From: Ectobius pallidus
Taxonomy: Eukaryota > Arthropoda > Insecta > Blattodea > Ectobiidae
Direction of reading: 5' to 3'
NCBI GenBank assembly: GCA_964059195.1
Contig: CAXKWD010000002.1
Span: 51,486,923-51,550,922, forward strand
Length of the DNA stretch: 64,000 nucleotides
Position 1 is the first letter of the stretch, and every line of letters starts with the position of its first letter. Below the pieces are notes generated by a model that was not told where the DNA came from, did no database searches, and saw only the letters and a list, made by a program, of their open reading frames with translations. Positions 1-11,824 of this stretch are shown here, in pieces. A program made the position numbers and the translations under genes.

Positions 1-1041
1 ATAAAATTAAATAAACAGTTGCCACAGTGTTGTAATTATTGCAAAAGGCACAGGACTGCTTTCCAATCATATTGATTTTAATAGCATGCTTACAACAAAA
101 ACCATGGGAACAAAAAGCTGGATAAATATCAAAATTTATAATTCGTACAAAATTTAAAATTCGTCAGTAGATTGCTTAAAGAAATATAAAACGCTATGTT
201 AAAAATAGTCGTACAAATAGGCATACGACTCATGATTGCGTCGTATAAATATATGAAATAGTCGTACGTCTGATAACCCTGTCTAAAACTCGATAGCTTC
301 TGAAATATTAAAAAACGATCTGGAGCTTAACTCGGAGATCGATTACAAAAATATAAATGTAACTAGGAGTACACCTACACCAGACGTGTTGATTGAACGG
401 CTCTATGCCATGACAAGAAAACAACGCAGGGCTTCATCTACGAATTATGAACATTAAATATAAATTTGCAGATTTATTTGATAATGAAATGAAAATACGG
501 AATTACTTGTAGGTAAAATACATTAATTGAAATAAATTCCCGAAATTTTAAACATTCTGATGCCAATTTAAATAACTTCATTTCAAATCAATTGGCCAGA
601 GAGAAGAAAAGTGATACGAGGATATTCGAAATGGAACATACCGTGTAAAATCAGAAAACGTTTTTACAATGGAAACACTGGGAGAACCGCAGCTGGAATA
701 GAAATGGAATGAGTTTTATATTGATTAAGCTTGTCACTGACAAAAGACTACGAGTAAATTAAGCTTTTAGCAGCCAATAAAACAGATAACAACAATGTTT
801 ATAAAACTGTAACTATGTAACTATCACCTGTGAGTGAAAGCTTGATTAGATTAAGGAGAATAAATAACACGGATGAAGTTTATAACCGAACACATGCGTA
901 ACAACTCCCATACAATTTCATTATTTCAATAACCAAGTCATAAACAATTTTTTCCCGAACTCTGTAATAATTATTTGTATGAAACTGCAACTATTTCTCA
1001 TATTTTTGCTGACTGATATTTATATAGCAGTCAATTTGATG
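1..1041. other. AT-rich non-coding stretch
   Basis: No open frame here looks like a gene. The only structure I can support is a dispersed repeat copy at about 297-560, listed separately. The rest is AT-rich sequence without tandem structure or inverted ends that I could find. Confidence 0.5.
297..560 (+). repeat. Dispersed repeat, copy of the family at 42130-42375
   Basis: Starts near CGATCTGGAGCTTAACTC and shares long stretches with 42130-42375, including TCTATGCCATGACAAGAAAA, ATCTACGAATTATGAACATT and ATACGGAATTACTT. The opening GATCTGGAGC...AACTC block also occurs at about 32810 and 41720, next to elements that begin TTAAGTGCCAG, so this may be an internal part of that larger transposon family. 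No coding capacity is visible. The class is unknown. Confidence 0.6.
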
Positions 1042-1049
1042 GTTAAGAC

Positions 1050-1304
1050 CAGAGGCGTAACGAGGGGGGTTTTGGGGGTTTGAACCCCCCCCCCCCCCAT
1101 TGATTAAAAAAAGGAAAATTGTACAATTTTTTTAAGTCTGTTTATAAATTACTTAATACGAGTATAAAGCGTGAGAAGCTTAAAACTCGTTACTGTGCAT
1201 CTTAATTTTAAAAATTTTCCGGGGGAGGATCCCCGAACCCCCCCTCTCCCTAGGGGGTATTCCATACCCTGGTTACGTAATCAAAAAAACTGGTTACGCC
1301 TATG
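1050..1304 (-). mobile_element. Non-autonomous hAT-type element, CATAGGCGTAAC family
   Basis: A 255-bp element with inverted ends (CAGAGGCGTAAC on the left, GTTACGCCTATG on the right). It is flanked by GTTAAGAC (1042-1049) and GTTAAAAC (1305-1312), an 8-bp target duplication with one mismatch. It is the reverse complement of the elements at 8002-8253 and 52645-53092 and shares their TTAAGCTTC...AATTTTAAAAATT...CCGGGGG core. It has no transposase and would depend on a hAT enzyme supplied elsewhere. C and G homopolymers lie just inside both ends. Confidence 0.85.
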
Positions 1305-1752
1305 GTTAAAACGTAAGTATTTCCATCAGTATGCTTTTAATCAATATTTGTACATATGTACTCCAGAAAATTAGATAAGGTTTTATTTGCAAATAAATAT
1401 GAAAGAAAAATTCATGGTACATGAGCGAAAGAGTCATAGGCAAGGTAACGAAAGGTCCAAATTTAATCGATAAATTGTTGAGAACATCCGCATTTTGAAT
1501 AACTTTTGTGACAAATTAACAATTATTCACAGAATTAAGCACGCAATGACTATTATTAAAACCACGAAAGTTATTAAAACACATCGCTATTCGTATCATT
1601 TCAAGGAATATAGCCTACAGCGAGAGAATCGATACATTATAATATCGCGACAATCGCAGTTTTTAGATTAATCTTCTTGTTATAACTAACAATATTGTCT
1701 TAATATTGTATTTATTATTACATGAGATTTAAAATTCTTGTTCACCACACAG

Positions 1753-2069
1753 CAGGGTTGAAAAAAAAAACACTTTTTCTTAAAAAGAACAAAAAAAAAA
1801 GTTTTTTTAAACATTTTCTTTGTTTAAAACGTTTTTTATGTGAACAACAATGTTGGTTGTTTTAAACGTGTTTTTTTAACTTTTTATGTTTACAACAATG
1901 TTGTTTGTTTAAAAAAAAAGTTTAAATTGTTCATTTTGTTTAAAACAACCATTTTAATGTATAGGGCCTATTACACACACACACATATATATAAAACGTT
2001 TTAAACAAACTTAAAAAAAAAAACACAAGCACTTGTTTCAAACGTTTTGTTTTAAACATTCCAACCCTG
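1753..2069. mobile_element. Non-autonomous hAT-type element, CAGGGTTG family
   Basis: A 317-bp element with ends CAGGGTTGAA and TTCCAACCCTG and a perfect 8-bp target duplication CCACACAG (1745-1752 and 2070-2077). The interior is built from repeated GTTTAAAAC / GTTTAAAC words and ACAACAATGTTG palindromes. These are plausible subterminal transposase-binding motifs. No open frame of note. An unpaired CAGGGTTGGGA at 4136 may be a broken relative. Confidence 0.88.
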
Positions 2070-2077
2070 CCACACAG

Positions 2078-4369
2078 AACTATAAATTATTTGTATACCT
2101 ACTTTTGTTCATGTGCAGCTTATACGTCTAAATAGAGCACCCAATCACAGTGTTCTTTATTATTATTTTTTTTAATTATTTTTTTTTTAATCAAAGAATC
2201 TACAGGTATGAAGATATTTCAGTGTTCTCTCCTTCAATCTACGGCCACCTTCTGGACAATTTACACAAAAACAACTGTACGTAGATGCGATAAAATGAAC
2301 AATTGACAAAATTATGACGACAGACACTTTCGATTGGTTGAAATTCCACACATTCTTAAACTGGATTGGCCATTGATTAATGAATTAAATAGTCAATAAA
2401 ATAAAATTATATTAACTGGGCACCTACAATGATATATATTTTAACCATAAACGCCAACTTTGGGGGGGGGGCAAGGTAATTTCTGCACTCACGTTTAATT
2501 ATTTATCATAAAAGGCCTAAGTTTAACTACCAAAAATCCAATTCTTGCCCCCAAAAGCAGATTTTTTCCAAGTCATCGCCTCAGGTTTTTTACTGTAGAA
2601 AAGGGCTTTTCCATTGAATGTTCCTGTAAGAAATGTGCTCTGACAATTATAAATAACATAAAATCCAGTTCCAGTCCCTAAACGAACGAGTTCAAAAGGC
2701 TACTTCATTAGCAGTAAATAACACTTTATACACTGCCGACTGTTGGAATGACAGGCTGTCATCATGGCGAGAGAGGGCAAGTAGCATATACAAATGGAAT
2801 GTTCTCTATTACATTAGCACAAAGATTCCTGGCTTTGAAATGTCAAATCGCTGAGGCTGGAAACAGACCAGAGGGGCGGACGTGATTGTGATAATTACGT
2901 TGAAATCCGTGCCGTGTCGCAGTTGCCTCCCCCTGGTGAATTGCGAAGCTAAATAACATGGAAATGAGACGAGTTCTGCCCCTGTAGCCTGCCAACACAG
3001 CAACTCCCGCCAGGGGATACTACTGACGCCACCATTATTAAAACCTGCAATCACTGTTGTTATTAGAGAGTTTTTGCCAGGCCCTGAATTTATAAGCTAA
3101 ATGGGCAGATTGGGCATTTGCCCAGGACGGCATTTTTGTTGTTGTAAATAAACTTTATGCCAAATGAATTTAAAAGAATTAACTTCAAACATTGAATAAA
3201 TTTAGACTGGGTTTTAGAATCTTATTGAAAAATAAAATAAGGCATTAAAATATATATATATATATTTTTTTTAAAGTGGAAATGCCGGGGTTTGTTAGTG
3301 AAATAAAATTGAAAATGTTCTAAACTAAAATTTATTACTTCGGATATCATGCTGAAAATTAAGACCTCTACCTTGCAGACAAGAACGCACATTGAAATCC
3401 CAAGAGTCTAGTCACTTTTAAAGCAATTTATCGCTAAGAACACGCTCCACTCCCTCCGGGTACGAAAAAGAATTAAGTTCATACAGTTCACGTAACTTCA
3501 TTTTAGACGGAAAATAAATATTCTCTCCCACACTACATCAATCATGTTTGCAAGATCTATTTTCGATGCATGAAGTACAGACACAACATTCCCCCCCCCC
3601 CCATTCGATAATAAAAAGTATAAGTCAATAATGGTTTTGCACACCCGCTACAATTTAGATGTGCAGCAGACCTTATCCTTGATGCAATTTCAAGGGTGCG
3701 GTAAGTCACTTCATATTTGAAGGAGACGCGTACTTCTTAATTGCGTTACTCAGCTTCCTAATTAATTTCAAACTGCTGTAACTTTATTACGTGCACGAAA
3801 TCGCTTCTTAGCCACAAATCAATCATGAGAATTTGCCACGTCTAACTTGAGAAGAGACTTCGACTTTATAGAGATAGTCAATAAATGAGAAACAACTTGG
3901 AGATACGAACAGTACAGTATAAGTAAAGAGGTAATTAGAAGATCTGAAACTTCCTACAGTTGTTCTAATTAAACCTTCTCGGAATAACACCAGAGTTAAG
4001 TACAGGGTTTTCAAAGCCGCAAACTCATGTGCACAAACGCAAACGCACATACCGTTTCATGGGTCCTTCAAGATGAGTGTGCTGCCAAATCGTGGAATTG
4101 TCCTGAGCCTTATCTGAAAAATACCTTAACCAGGGTTGGGACTAAAAGCGTTAAAAAGGTTTTCTTCAAGATGTGTAAAATACACTTAGAAACATGTAAT
4201 TAACGTAATAAATGTAAAATACGTAAAAAAAGTAATTACTTTGAACTTTCTTTCATTTTAAAAATGTTACACAGGTCAAGAACAAGAACACCAGGGCAAG
4301 CATTCAAGACCTAACCGCATTATACCAATCTATCGCAACTGGAATAAATTCCAAATGATGTGCTGCCAA
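2078..4369. other. Unassigned region with a GC-richer island and hAT-like end debris
   Basis: Mostly AT-rich with no recognised gene. About 2740-3060 is GC-richer and non-repetitive, and contains the near-palindrome TGACAGGCTGTCA at about 2751 and an 81-codon minus-strand frame (3054-2809) whose product I do not recognise. At 3079 the words CAGGCCCTGAATTTATAAGC and GGGCATTTGCCC resemble a hAT left end, but I found no right end. At 4136 CAGGGTTGGGA looks like another unpaired hAT end. C runs occur at about 3591. Confidence 0.4.
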
Positions 4370-4775
4370 GTCTGGTTTGTGCCATTTTACGAAGACCTCG
4401 TACCAAACCATTGTCTATCTAGTATCTACAAAAGAATGTATTAGCGTTGTTCCCTAATCCGAAAATCTGCACCGACATCGACACCGTTAAAGTACAGGTG
4501 CTCCGAAAACGTGCATCAACACAGACACCGTCAAATAACAGGTGCTCTTGTAGTCGCGTGGATTTCCCCAGTGTTGCCGCTAGAATTCACTACTTCTTAA
4601 GTGGAGTAAACGTGATGTGGTACGTATTTGGCATCATTGTACTGGACTGCAGACAAGTGTGAGTACGCCTAATTACCTTTCTATTCACTGACTGACAGGT
4701 CGAAGAGGATTAGGGTGGCAGCAGGTAGAGGCAGCTCTTGGAAGAAGAGTCTTTAAGAAGTGGCATCCACAATAT
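4370..4775 (+). repeat. Dispersed repeat with an open frame, paired with 50975-51310
   Basis: About 400 bp related to the reverse complement of 50975-51310. Both copies keep an open frame with shared peptide NRCSCSRVDF and WYVFG (here at 4447-4662 on the plus strand, in the other copy at 51324-51052 on the minus strand). Divergence is moderate. A short related piece lies at 23090-23140. No known domain is recognised and no inverted ends were found. It could be a fragment of an unrecognised transposon. Confidence 0.55.
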
Positions 4776-6175
4776 ATTAAATACCCTGTCTTGTAATATT
4801 TTGAAGGGCAATCAAAAGATTTAATCGGTTTGGTGATCGTTTATACAAAAAGTTGTACGATAACAAAAAAAAAGTACTTCTGTCCGCTGAGTGGAAATAA
4901 ATCAATGAACGGGAGAGAGAATCGACAAGAAAATAAAGGGAATAAAAGCAAAATAAAACTTCTTTCTCGACATCTAAAGAACTGGTGAAGTCCAAGTGAT
5001 TGTTTTTGGAAGATTTAGTACGGGGAAGAAGTCTAGTATATGACCTAGTTAGGAAGTGTGCTACTGCAGTACGGGGTTAAATGTGTTGTGCTGCAGTTTT
5101 AATGCTTTATTGGAAGATAGGGTCGATAGCTATGATTCTGTCGTGAGGAATACACGTTTATACTGTATAGCACGCGAAGGGACTTCAACGTTTCCAAAAC
5201 GGATATTTATTTAATCAAAACTGACTAAGCTGTCAAACGGCCTATTAGTGCAGCATAACGAAATTCAAAACCGCCTCATCAACATGATACATGAGAGTGG
5301 GTAAAACAGAGGTTCTTAGATAACGAGAGACTGTTAGTATCTATGAAAATAGAGCGAATGTCGTTAAAAATGTTAAACACGATTATAACTGAGCTGACGA
5401 AACATGAATCATGATCTGTGCGAGAAAGCCATTTCGAAGACACTCCACAAGCGTATACTGCTACCGCGCATCTTGAAACCCAATCTTCTTGTCTCGCATT
5501 TTCTCTAGCATTCCTGGTTCGCAGATGGTTGAGAAGCTCATTAATCTTACCAATTCAGAAAGTAACTTACCTCCAAAAGCCTTGGACTTAAAACAATCGG
5601 ACGCGAAACACTCACGTGACTTTCTTTACCTTAAGTATAGGAGTGTACCTTTCTCGCATCACATTCCCATACAAAGTCGTTGCATTGGAGAAATGAGCAT
5701 TCATTATTGCCCCTGAGGTAGGACAAAGCCTGAGTTTGTGGAAAAAGATGACAATCCTTCACAGATTTTCTATGAAAAAATGTTTATAAAATGTTTATGT
5801 CTTTGTATATGGAGTCAGTTTAAAAAAAAATTGTAGTAGTTTTCAAGAAACTGACAAAAACAATCCGAACGTAAAATAGTATAACAGCAGAAGAAAAAGC
5901 TGCTAACATGCTTTAAATGAAGTTCTTGGATGAAATTCAACCCACATATAAAATTTCACTTTGATATACTGTTATATCTTTCGTTTCCGAAACACAAAGG
6001 CAGACAAACAGAGATTTACATATGGTCAGACAGACAACCGAACATGTTTCTGAAAATAGTAATTTTGGTTTCATGAGAACTACAAATAATGCATTAATGT
6101 GGAAAACCCAAAGCTGAACTTCTAGGTCGAATACCACTTCTCTACCTCTTTGGTTGTTATATGGTTATTTAACGA
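4776..6175. other. AT-rich non-coding stretch
   Basis: Short open frames on both strands show no recognisable domain, signal or repeat membership. I see nothing else in this stretch. Confidence 0.45.
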
Positions 6176-6388
6176 CAGGGATGTACTGCAACTTAGGCCT
6201 GTGACCGTCGCCAGTGTGCCGGAATTTTGTCCCGCAGTTCTTTTACATGCCAGTAAATCTACAGACATGGATCTGTCATATTTATGCACATATAAATGCC
6301 ATCGATCTGGGCTGGGATCGAACCCGCAATCTTGGGCACAGAAGGCCAGCGCGATAGTAACTGGCTCTCCTCTACCTCGTAAGTGTCT
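6176..6388 (-). mobile_element. tRNA-derived SINE
   Basis: Read on the minus strand the head near 6385 carries a tRNA-like region with a B-box GGGTTCGATCCC, preceded by GCGCTGGCCTTCTGTG as a degenerate anticodon-arm region. The tail runs toward 6176. An intact cloverleaf is not present, so this is a SINE or SINE fragment rather than a tRNA gene. Confidence 0.6.
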
Positions 6389-7930
6389 ATGGTGCGGATG
6401 AAGGAAGTAAAAAGGATCAATTTGTTTGTGGCTATATGCACAGATTTCACTCTGATGTGCCCTTATGTCCTATAAAACTGGCGAACTTAATAGGCCTACT
6501 TCTTCGAGAGACCTATGCTCATAGGGAAATGTCTGAGTACCAGACTTTTGACAACAAACCAATACGAGACTGGCTCATCCAGGTCTGGCGTGGATCAAAG
6601 ACGATAATGAGATTCAATGCCAACTTTAAATAAAGAAAAATACTAGAAGAAACCAGAAGCGACTGAAAGCTTCCGTGCATTCGACTGTACACGGGTACAG
6701 ATCATAACAATTCAAGAACATTTTTTCTTTATAGGTTTCAAACAAGTTCTGGTTGCTTTGGAGATCGACTGGTAGATCATGATCGGCGGATTGAGCACCC
6801 CTGGTTTATTGGAAGACATGAACGTTTCTTACTTGTGAGCGAGCCACTCTCTTATCGGAATTAATATTTTATGTGGGACAGAGTCCTATAAAGAGGTTCA
6901 ACGAACCGTTAGCAACAACTGCCCTATATGTTTCCAAAGCAAACAACTTCGTACCCCAGTTTCAAGCTAAGTGCTTTGAAATTTATGAAATATGAACCAC
7001 CAGCCAAGCATGTAATTTTCTTGCCATCCTCGTACATATTGTATAGTATGTAGCTACAAGTTTCGTTTCCTTTTTAACAGGAACTTCTTTACTAAACGTA
7101 TTGCTATCTCTATACTACAGTATACATTTTATGAGGTAAAATGTTACTGTAGACTAGCACTTGAAAGAAGGGGAAAAAAAAACCTAGCAGCTTTAGTTTG
7201 CGCAAATGCCAGACTTTCATATAAGTTAGATCCATAAGTTGAGATTGGAAATATTTTGTTATTTTTAGCAAAAGAAACACATATACAACTTTACATACAT
7301 CACAATTAGCAATTGTATAAGCAGTTACTCAAGATACATCTGTACATTATATATCGATATGTGCATAATTTATGAATGCCTTATTTCAAAACGATTCATC
7401 ACATTTAAAGCTAGGCCTAGTATTATTTAGTTTGAAGTGAATATACTTTAGCTAAAAACTAAGTAACATAATTCAATATAAATATTGTGCTAAGATTCCT
7501 TAAATATTCCATTTTAAATGGCAGTACATTTGCAAGGATAGTACATATTTTGGGGAGCGCCTCCCACAATTTTAATTTTAAATATTAAAGTGTTTTTTTT
7601 TTCTTCGAATAGCTGAGGAAACATAGCTGATATGCATTAACAACACATGTATGATACAAATTAAAGTATGTAATATTTAAGCATTAACAAATATGAAATT
7701 TGAAGATTTTCCACATTTTACTCGCTGTGCTTTCACAACCACATACGTAGACCTATAAATTTCCTGTAATTACAAAATTCCAACTATAAAGAGGACTGTT
7801 GCCTACACAGAAACAAAGAAAAAAGTATAATTGCATTTCCAGATACAATCTCGCTTGTTAAACTGTAATTATAACGAGCAATACCAAGAACATTACATAA
7901 AGAAACACTTAATGGGGTCTTCGCAAACAT
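6389..7930. other. AT-rich non-coding stretch
   Basis: No gene supported. A short hairpin with arms GGGGAGCG and CGCCTCCC lies at about 7553. Confidence 0.4.
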
Positions 7931-7935
7931 TAGTA

Positions 7936-8001
7936 AGTGATGATGATGATAATAATAATAATGATGATAATAATAGTAATAATAATAATACTAGTAATAA
8001 T
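7936..8001. repeat. GAT/AAT microsatellite
   Basis: Imperfect trinucleotide run of GAT and AAT units. It was the target of the hAT element that follows: its last eight bases, GTAATAAT, are duplicated after that element. Confidence 0.85.
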
Positions 8002-8253
8002 CATAGGCGTAACCAGGCCGACCATATGGGGGGGGTTATAACATCCGCGGGGTCTAGAGAGAAGGGGTCCGGGGGACCTCCCCCGGAAAATTTTAAAAAT
8101 TAAGACGCAAAATAACGAGTTTTAAGCTTCCCACGCTTTATACTTGTATTAAGTAATTTATGGGCAGACTTAAACAAATTATACAATTTTCCTTTTTTTA
8201 ATCAATGGGGGGTGGGGGTTCAAACCCCCAAAACCCCCCTCGGTACGCCTATG
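8002..8253 (+). mobile_element. Non-autonomous hAT-type element, CATAGGCGTAAC family
   Basis: A 252-bp element beginning CATAGGCGTAACCAGG and ending GGTACGCCTATG. The perfect target duplication GTAATAAT lies at 7994-8001 and 8254-8261. It is the simplest copy of the family: the 60-bp module CCGGAAAATTTTAAAAATTA...CGAGTTTTAAGCTTC occurs once here but four times in 52645-53092. Confidence 0.9.
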
Positions 8254-8557
8254 GTAATAATAATAATTACGGCCCGAAGTTATGAAAAATCGTATTTTCA
8301 AATGATGCACTCTATGACACGCTTATGTGTTAAAATGTGTACAAGACATGTAAGGAAGAATAGAAAACAAAATTCATGTTTCAGTTTGCAAATCGTTGCA
8401 TATTTCATTAATTATGCGATAATGCAAAATATTTGCATGATATTAAATGTAATTAAAACAAGTGAAAGTAAACGTATTAAAATTAGTTAAATTATAGAGC
8501 ATACTTCAATGGTTTCGGAGAACATTTTACAAATTTTAGAGCATTAACTTCCTGGCC

Positions 8558-8581
8558 TTAATAATAATAATAATAATAATG

Positions 8582-8636
<55 letters not shown>

Positions 8637-8676
8637 CCGTAATAATAATAAATACCGTAATAATAATAATTTCATT
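8558..8676. repeat. (AAT)n microsatellite
   Basis: Long near-perfect AAT run broken by ATACCGT interruptions near 8632-8655. It abuts the 3' end of the LINE on the minus strand, where the tail changes from AAATG repeats into ATT repeats. It is therefore either the LINE tail or the pre-existing microsatellite it entered. Confidence 0.85.
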
Positions 8677-9007
8677 TCATTTCATTTGTTTATTTAGAGA
8701 AGCTACATACAATTTTTACAAATTTTGAACAGTAGGCTTCTTATTTAATAATTGGATGATATACAATAGTAATAGATTACATATACAAACAGGAATTACA
8801 TAATGATTCTTTATAAGACATATGACTTGTGAATATGTCTAGTCAGCTTTGTAAGCCTCATTGATCAATTAGGTATTTTGTGTGGTCAGCATGTTTAGAC
8901 TAGTCATCACATTCCAAGTGGTGAAATGTCTCTGTTCAGTTGTTGCAGATTTGCAGATTTGATATGAAATTATTCTGGTTTAAAGAAACCAGGTCAAACA
9001 CTTATAT

Positions 9008-11815
9008 TTAAAATATTTTAGCATTTTGGAATTTCTTGTTAGCCGAAATACAACAACGGAAAACTGGCAAAGTATATGGTTGTTTTACCAAAAATAATGA
9101 ATGATTCCTTGTCAGTCTTGTGTGTGGAACTCTAAGTCCAGAGTTTTCAAGAAATGATTTACAATCTATATTACCTCGAAAAACATTTACTATGAAGTTT
9201 GCATCGGATGAGTTGCGTCTTTCGTATAGTGATTCCAGTTTTAGAAAAGCGAGAATTTGCTTGTACTGCAGGTCTTGATTTTGGAAAAACTTTCTTCGTA
9301 TTAATGAAACAAATTTGATTTGTATACGTTCTAATTTGTTGCTGTCAGATATGGTTATACTGTTCCAAGATACACTTGCATAGTCTAAGACACTTAGGAC
9401 AAGAGATTTATAGAGAGTGATTATTGATTCCAGGCTTTTTAGTTTAGTAGAAATAAAACGGATTAATCCCAGAGTTTTTAGTGCTTGGGTGAATATGTGT
9501 TCAATGTGGGCATGAAAATATAGTTTTGAATCTAAATAAACACCCAGGTATCTGATTTTGTCCGAACGTGTGATGGTATCTTGGCCAATAAAATAATTAA
9601 ATATAATAGGATTAGTTTTTCTACTAAAGATTACATTGTAAGTTTTACTGGAATTAATAATCATTCTATTTGAAGAGGCCCATTGACTTATAAGATCAAT
9701 ATTGCTTTGCAATAATTTACAGTCAGAAACACTTGAAATCTTTTTCCAAATGCATAGATCGTCAGCATACGCTAGGCTATTACATTTTAATATGTTAAAT
9801 AAATCATTAATGAATACAACGAACAAAAAAGGGCCGATTACTGACCCCTGGGGAACGCCTTGTGGTATATTGAAGGGCTTAGAAAGGCAGTTTGCTATTC
9901 TAACACAGGCAGTCCTGTTTTGCAAGTAGCTCGTAAACCAATTTATATAGTTTCCATGTAATCCTAAATTGGTCAGCTTCTGCAATAGTAAATCATGATT
10001 TACAACATCGAAAGCTCGACTTAGGTCAAAAAATATGGCGTCTGATTGGGACTGTGTGCAATTTTCTTTAACTATGTCATTAAGGAGGGTAACAATGTTG
10101 GTTGTGGTTGATTTATTTTTAGTGAAACCGTGTTGGAAATCATGTAGTTTACTTTTGCAGAAAAATGAAACATGATTATGGATAACTGACTCGAAAATTT
10201 TACTAAAAGTATTCAATAAAGATATTGGTCGAAAGTTCATTACTTCCTTACTTTTCCCTTTCTTGTGAACTGGCCTGATAGCACAGTTTTTCCACAGGGA
10301 TGGAAAAGTTTCTGTTTTAATTGATAAATTAAAGATATATGTCAGGACTGGTGATAATATGGGAGCACATCCCTTCACAATGAAGCTTGGAATTTGATCT
10401 GGCCCACTAGTCTTGGATGCTTTGAGTTTTCTTATCGATGACAGGACATCCAGGTTTGAAATAGACGGGACATATAAACAATCTGAAGTGTAAGTTTGGA
10501 GTTGAGGTACAGGCTCTGTTAAAATCGGTTTATTCATAGACTCAAAATGCTCTGCAAAAATATTCACTAGAGTCGTAGGCTGAGTGATGATGGAATTGTT
10601 TACTTTTACTTGAAGGGAGGGGTCACTTTTATTTCTTAATTTTGAGACATACCCCCAAAATTTAGTTGGGTTTGTCTTTAACTCATTGTCAATTGACTTG
10701 TACCATTGTTGTCTATCAGAGTTAATTGTAATTTTAACTAATCTACGATAGTTCGAAAAAATTTGATAGTAATGATCAGAAGAGTGCTTTTTGTAAAGTC
10801 GATAAAAATGTTTCTTTTTTCTTATATATAGTTTAAGCTCCCTCGAAAACCAGGCAGGATATTTTGATTTGAAAACAGCGGTTTCAGGAATTGATTTTTT
10901 AATAGCATCCTTGACTAAATATGTTAAATTTTCCACCGCAGTGTCAGGTGATGTCTGATTATAGACTATCGACCAGTCTGATTGATCTAAGGTGTTAAAT
11001 AGTTTAAGATAATCTCCTTGATGGTAGCATAAAGTTTTTACTGAAGTTTGTGTGTCTGTGTTTACTTTCCGTTTTATATTTATGATGATGGGGGGATGAG
11101 GGATATCAATATTTACCAGGGCATAATCAGCTATTGATACCGTGGTTTCATCCATGTTGGTAAAAACTAAATCTAATAGGTTGTTACTACACACAGTGTC
11201 ATTAATTTGGTACAGATTTAAGAAGGAACAAGCGTGGTGTACTGTTTCACCTTTAACTTTATGATAGTGGTATAAGTTAGTTGAGTCACCAGAATTCCAT
11301 TTGAAACCTGGTATATTCAGATCGCCAAGCAATATGGTCTGGTAATTGTTGCAGTCTAGATTGTTTTCTAGAAAAAGGAAATATTGTTGGAATGCAGCAA
11401 TACTGGTATTAGGTGAGAAATAGTGACAACCAATAAGAATTGGTTGGTCGTTTTTACATGAGATTTCAATCCAGACACATTCTTCAGTTTGTTCTAAATC
11501 TGGTCTTCGTTTATGTCTGACACTGTTGCTAATAGCGATTAGGGAGCCACCCCCGCGAGTTTGGTTGACGAGGGAGTAGTTTCTGTCTGATCTATGCACT
11601 TGGTACGTATTAGGAAAGTAATTGTGATTATAGTGATCTTCATTTAACCACGTTTCAGTAAGACAAATAATTCTAGGTTCATTTATATGAATGTTATCAA
11701 ATATTTCTGTGGCTTTAGTTCGTAGACCACGAACGTTTTGGTAATAAAGTTCTAGGCCGAAATGATTGTCACTGAACATGGAGTGATTATTATAATCACA
11801 ATTATTATTTGCCAT
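9008..11815 (-). CDS. LINE ORF2: endonuclease and reverse transcriptase (935 aa)
   Basis: Makes the protein that nicks target DNA and reverse-transcribes the element RNA from the nick. An APE-like endonuclease fills about residues 20-245: YYQN near 24-27, TETW at 53-56 (E54), GDLN at 164-167, and an IPH motif ending at H240. The reverse transcriptase spans about 460-740: GPDQIP (471), FRPISLL (528), FFDLSRAFD (595-603), PQGVPQGS (651-658) and the catalytic YADD (683-686). A C-terminal region of about 190 residues has FVSLIRR and FIVNVFRG motifs usual for CR1/jockey relatives. No cysteine knuckle is obvious at the end. The ATG lies 9 nt after the ORF1 stop, which suggests translation by termination and re-initiation. 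No stop or frameshift interrupts the frame. The length is usual for the family. Confidence 0.93.
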   Translation of the reverse strand: MANNNCDYNNHSMFSDNHFGLELYYQNVRGLRTKATEIFDNIHINEPRIICLTETWLNEDHYNHNYFPNTYQVHRSDRNYSLVNQTRGGGSLIAISNSVRHKRRPDLEQTEECVWIEISCKNDQPILIGCHYFSPNTSIAAFQQYFLFLENNLDCNNYQTILLGDLNIPGFKWNSGDSTNLYHYHKVKGETVHHACSFLNLYQINDTVCSNNLLDLVFTNMDETTVSIADYALVNIDIPHPPIIINIKRKVNTDTQTSVKTLCYHQGDYLKLFNTLDQSDWSIVYNQTSPDTAVENLTYLVKDAIKKSIPETAVFKSKYPAWFSRELKLYIRKKKHFYRLYKKHSSDHYYQIFSNYRRLVKITINSDRQQWYKSIDNELKTNPTKFWGYVSKLRNKSDPSLQVKVNNSIITQPTTLVNIFAEHFESMNKPILTEPVPQLQTYTSDCLYVPSISNLDVLSSIRKLKASKTSGPDQIPSFIVKGCAPILSPVLTYIFNLSIKTETFPSLWKNCAIRPVHKKGKSKEVMNFRPISLLNTFSKIFESVIHNHVSFFCKSKLHDFQHGFTKNKSTTTNIVTLLNDIVKENCTQSQSDAIFFDLSRAFDVVNHDLLLQKLTNLGLHGNYINWFTSYLQNRTACVRIANCLSKPFNIPQGVPQGSVIGPFLFVVFINDLFNILKCNSLAYADDLCIWKKISSVSDCKLLQSNIDLISQWASSNRMIINSSKTYNVIFSRKTNPIIFNYFIGQDTITRSDKIRYLGVYLDSKLYFHAHIEHIFTQALKTLGLIRFISTKLKSLESIITLYKSLVLSVLDYASVSWNSITISDSNKLERIQIKFVSLIRRKFFQNQDLQYKQILAFLKLESLYERRNSSDANFIVNVFRGNIDCKSFLENSGLRVPHTRLTRNHSLFLVKQPYTLPVFRCCISANKKFQNAKIF

Positions 11816-11824
11816 ATTTTAGGG
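11816..11824 (-). promoter_or_regulatory. Nine-base ORF1-ORF2 spacer, probable re-initiation site
   Basis: On the minus strand the junction reads TAA CCCTAAAAT ATGG. A stop so close to the next start is the arrangement in which termination-re-initiation is known for some LINEs. No experiment supports it here. Confidence 0.5.

Noticed and set aside
2448..2570. Small transposon between two G/C runs (AACTTTGGGGG and CCCCCAAAAGC)
   Set aside because: The inverted match is short and built on homopolymers, and no target duplication was found.
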